Shown piece after piece: positions 4,803 to 5,140 of a stretch of 5,140 bases of DNA. This DNA comes from Ruminococcaceae bacterium UBA1865. GTDB lineage: Bacteria > Bacillota > Clostridia > Oscillospirales > Acutalibacteraceae. Numbering within the stretch: the stretch's first letter is position 1; every line of letters begins with the position of its first letter. The position numbers were made by a program, and so were the translations under genes. The DNA is taken from NCBI GenBank assembly GCA_002338255.1, contig DDHX01000042.1, positions 30,348-35,487 of the forward strand, given 5' to 3'. The notes beneath the pieces are model-generated. The model was not told the origin of the DNA. It was given only the letters and a program-made list of their open reading frames with translations, and searched no databases.

Positions 4803-5140
4803 TTACGCGGGAGTGTGATTTTTTTTGTTGCCGAGGTATGCCGCTTTTACTTCGGCGTTTTCGAGCAGCTCGCGCCCCTTACCGGAAAGTTTGATGCGCC
4901 CCGTTTCAAGAACATGGCCTTCGTCTGCAACACGCAATGCGAGGTTTGCGTTCTGCTCAATTAAGAGGATGGTAACACCCAATTTATTAATTTCCTTTAT
5001 GATTTCAAAGATACCCTTTACAACCAGCGGCGCAAGCCCAAGTGACGGCTCATCCATCATAATCAGCTCCGGCTTGCTCATCAACGCACGTCCAACCGCA
5101 AGCATTTGCTGTTCGCCGCCGGATAATGTTCCGGCCAGCT
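4803..5140 (-). CDS. livF: Branched-chain amino acid ABC transporter ATPase LivF, C-terminal part, 5' end off the window
   Basis: This is one of two ATPases that power import of leucine, isoleucine, valine or related substrates through LivH/LivM permeases; it acts on the cytoplasmic face of the membrane. The frame is open to the right edge (first full codon 5138-5136) and gives 112 residues of a protein normally about 235 long. The ABC signature LSGGEQQML lies at about 5123-5097. The Walker B segment LIMMDEPS with its catalytic Glu, the D-loop SLGLAP, and the LivF-typical LLIEQNANLAL and AAYLGNKK near the C-terminus follow. Walker A lies outside the window. The ATG at 5105 is internal, inside the signature region, and is not the start. 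The usual switch histidine is Gln (EQN), as in the LivF branch known to me, whereas LivG keeps His. livG, livM, livH and a binding protein would be expected further right. The gene converges on the hairpin at 4750-4779. Confidence 0.93.
   Translation of the reverse strand, partial: LAGTLSGGEQQMLAVGRALMSKPELIMMDEPSLGLAPLVVKGIFEIIKEINKLGVTILLIEQNANLALRVADEGHVLETGRIKLSGKGRELLENAEVKAAYLGNKKNHTPA

Noticed and set aside
3937..5140. Defence or toxin-antitoxin island around the NYN protein
   Set aside because: The neighbours are an efflux operon and an amino acid importer, each with its own signals. No antitoxin, effector or mobile-element gene accompanies the NYN gene in the window.

Overview
The window looks like chromosomal DNA of an anaerobic, low-to-middle-GC Firmicute of the class Clostridia, possibly the Oscillospiraceae/Ruminococcaceae side. 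The evidence is pyruvate formate-lyase with its activase, strong AGGTG-type ribosome binding sites, sigma-A-like promoters, non-ATG starts, and a tiny acidic protein that resembles from memory short orphan proteins of that group. Species cannot be named from the sequence alone.

Layout. (1) Positions 1-1369, plus strand: the C-terminal 213 codons of pyruvate formate-lyase (pflB), including the glycine-radical site, overlap by one base with a complete pyruvate formate-lyase activating enzyme (pflA). A U-tailed hairpin follows. (2) Positions 1451-3590, minus strand: an apparent operon transcribed right to left. It contains a MarR-type regulator, a 14-helix DHA2-type drug:proton antiporter whose likely start overlaps the marR stop, and a 59-residue protein of unknown function. 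A sigma-A-like promoter with two abutting palindromes lies ahead of marR, which suggests self-regulation. The pfl transcript and this operon converge on one hairpin that can terminate in both directions. (3) Positions 3591-3936: a 346-base divergent intergenic region with the marR promoter on one strand and two well-formed promoters on the other. (4) Positions 3937-4731, plus strand: a predicted RNA-processing protein joining an N-terminal NYN (PIN-like) nuclease domain to a C-terminal OST-HTH/LOTUS RNA-binding domain. (5) Positions 4750-4779: a perfect 13-bp hairpin between convergent genes. (6) Positions 4803-5140, minus strand: the C-terminal part of livF, an ATPase of a branched-chain amino acid ABC importer that continues beyond the right edge.

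The blocks look functionally independent: fermentative pyruvate cleavage, a regulated efflux pump, an RNA-directed enzyme and amino acid uptake. I see no mobile element, CRISPR array, tRNA or rRNA. I do not see convincing evidence for a new multi-gene system. The parts most worth following up are the NYN-LOTUS gene with its structured two-promoter leader, and the unknown small protein at the end of the marR-efflux operon.
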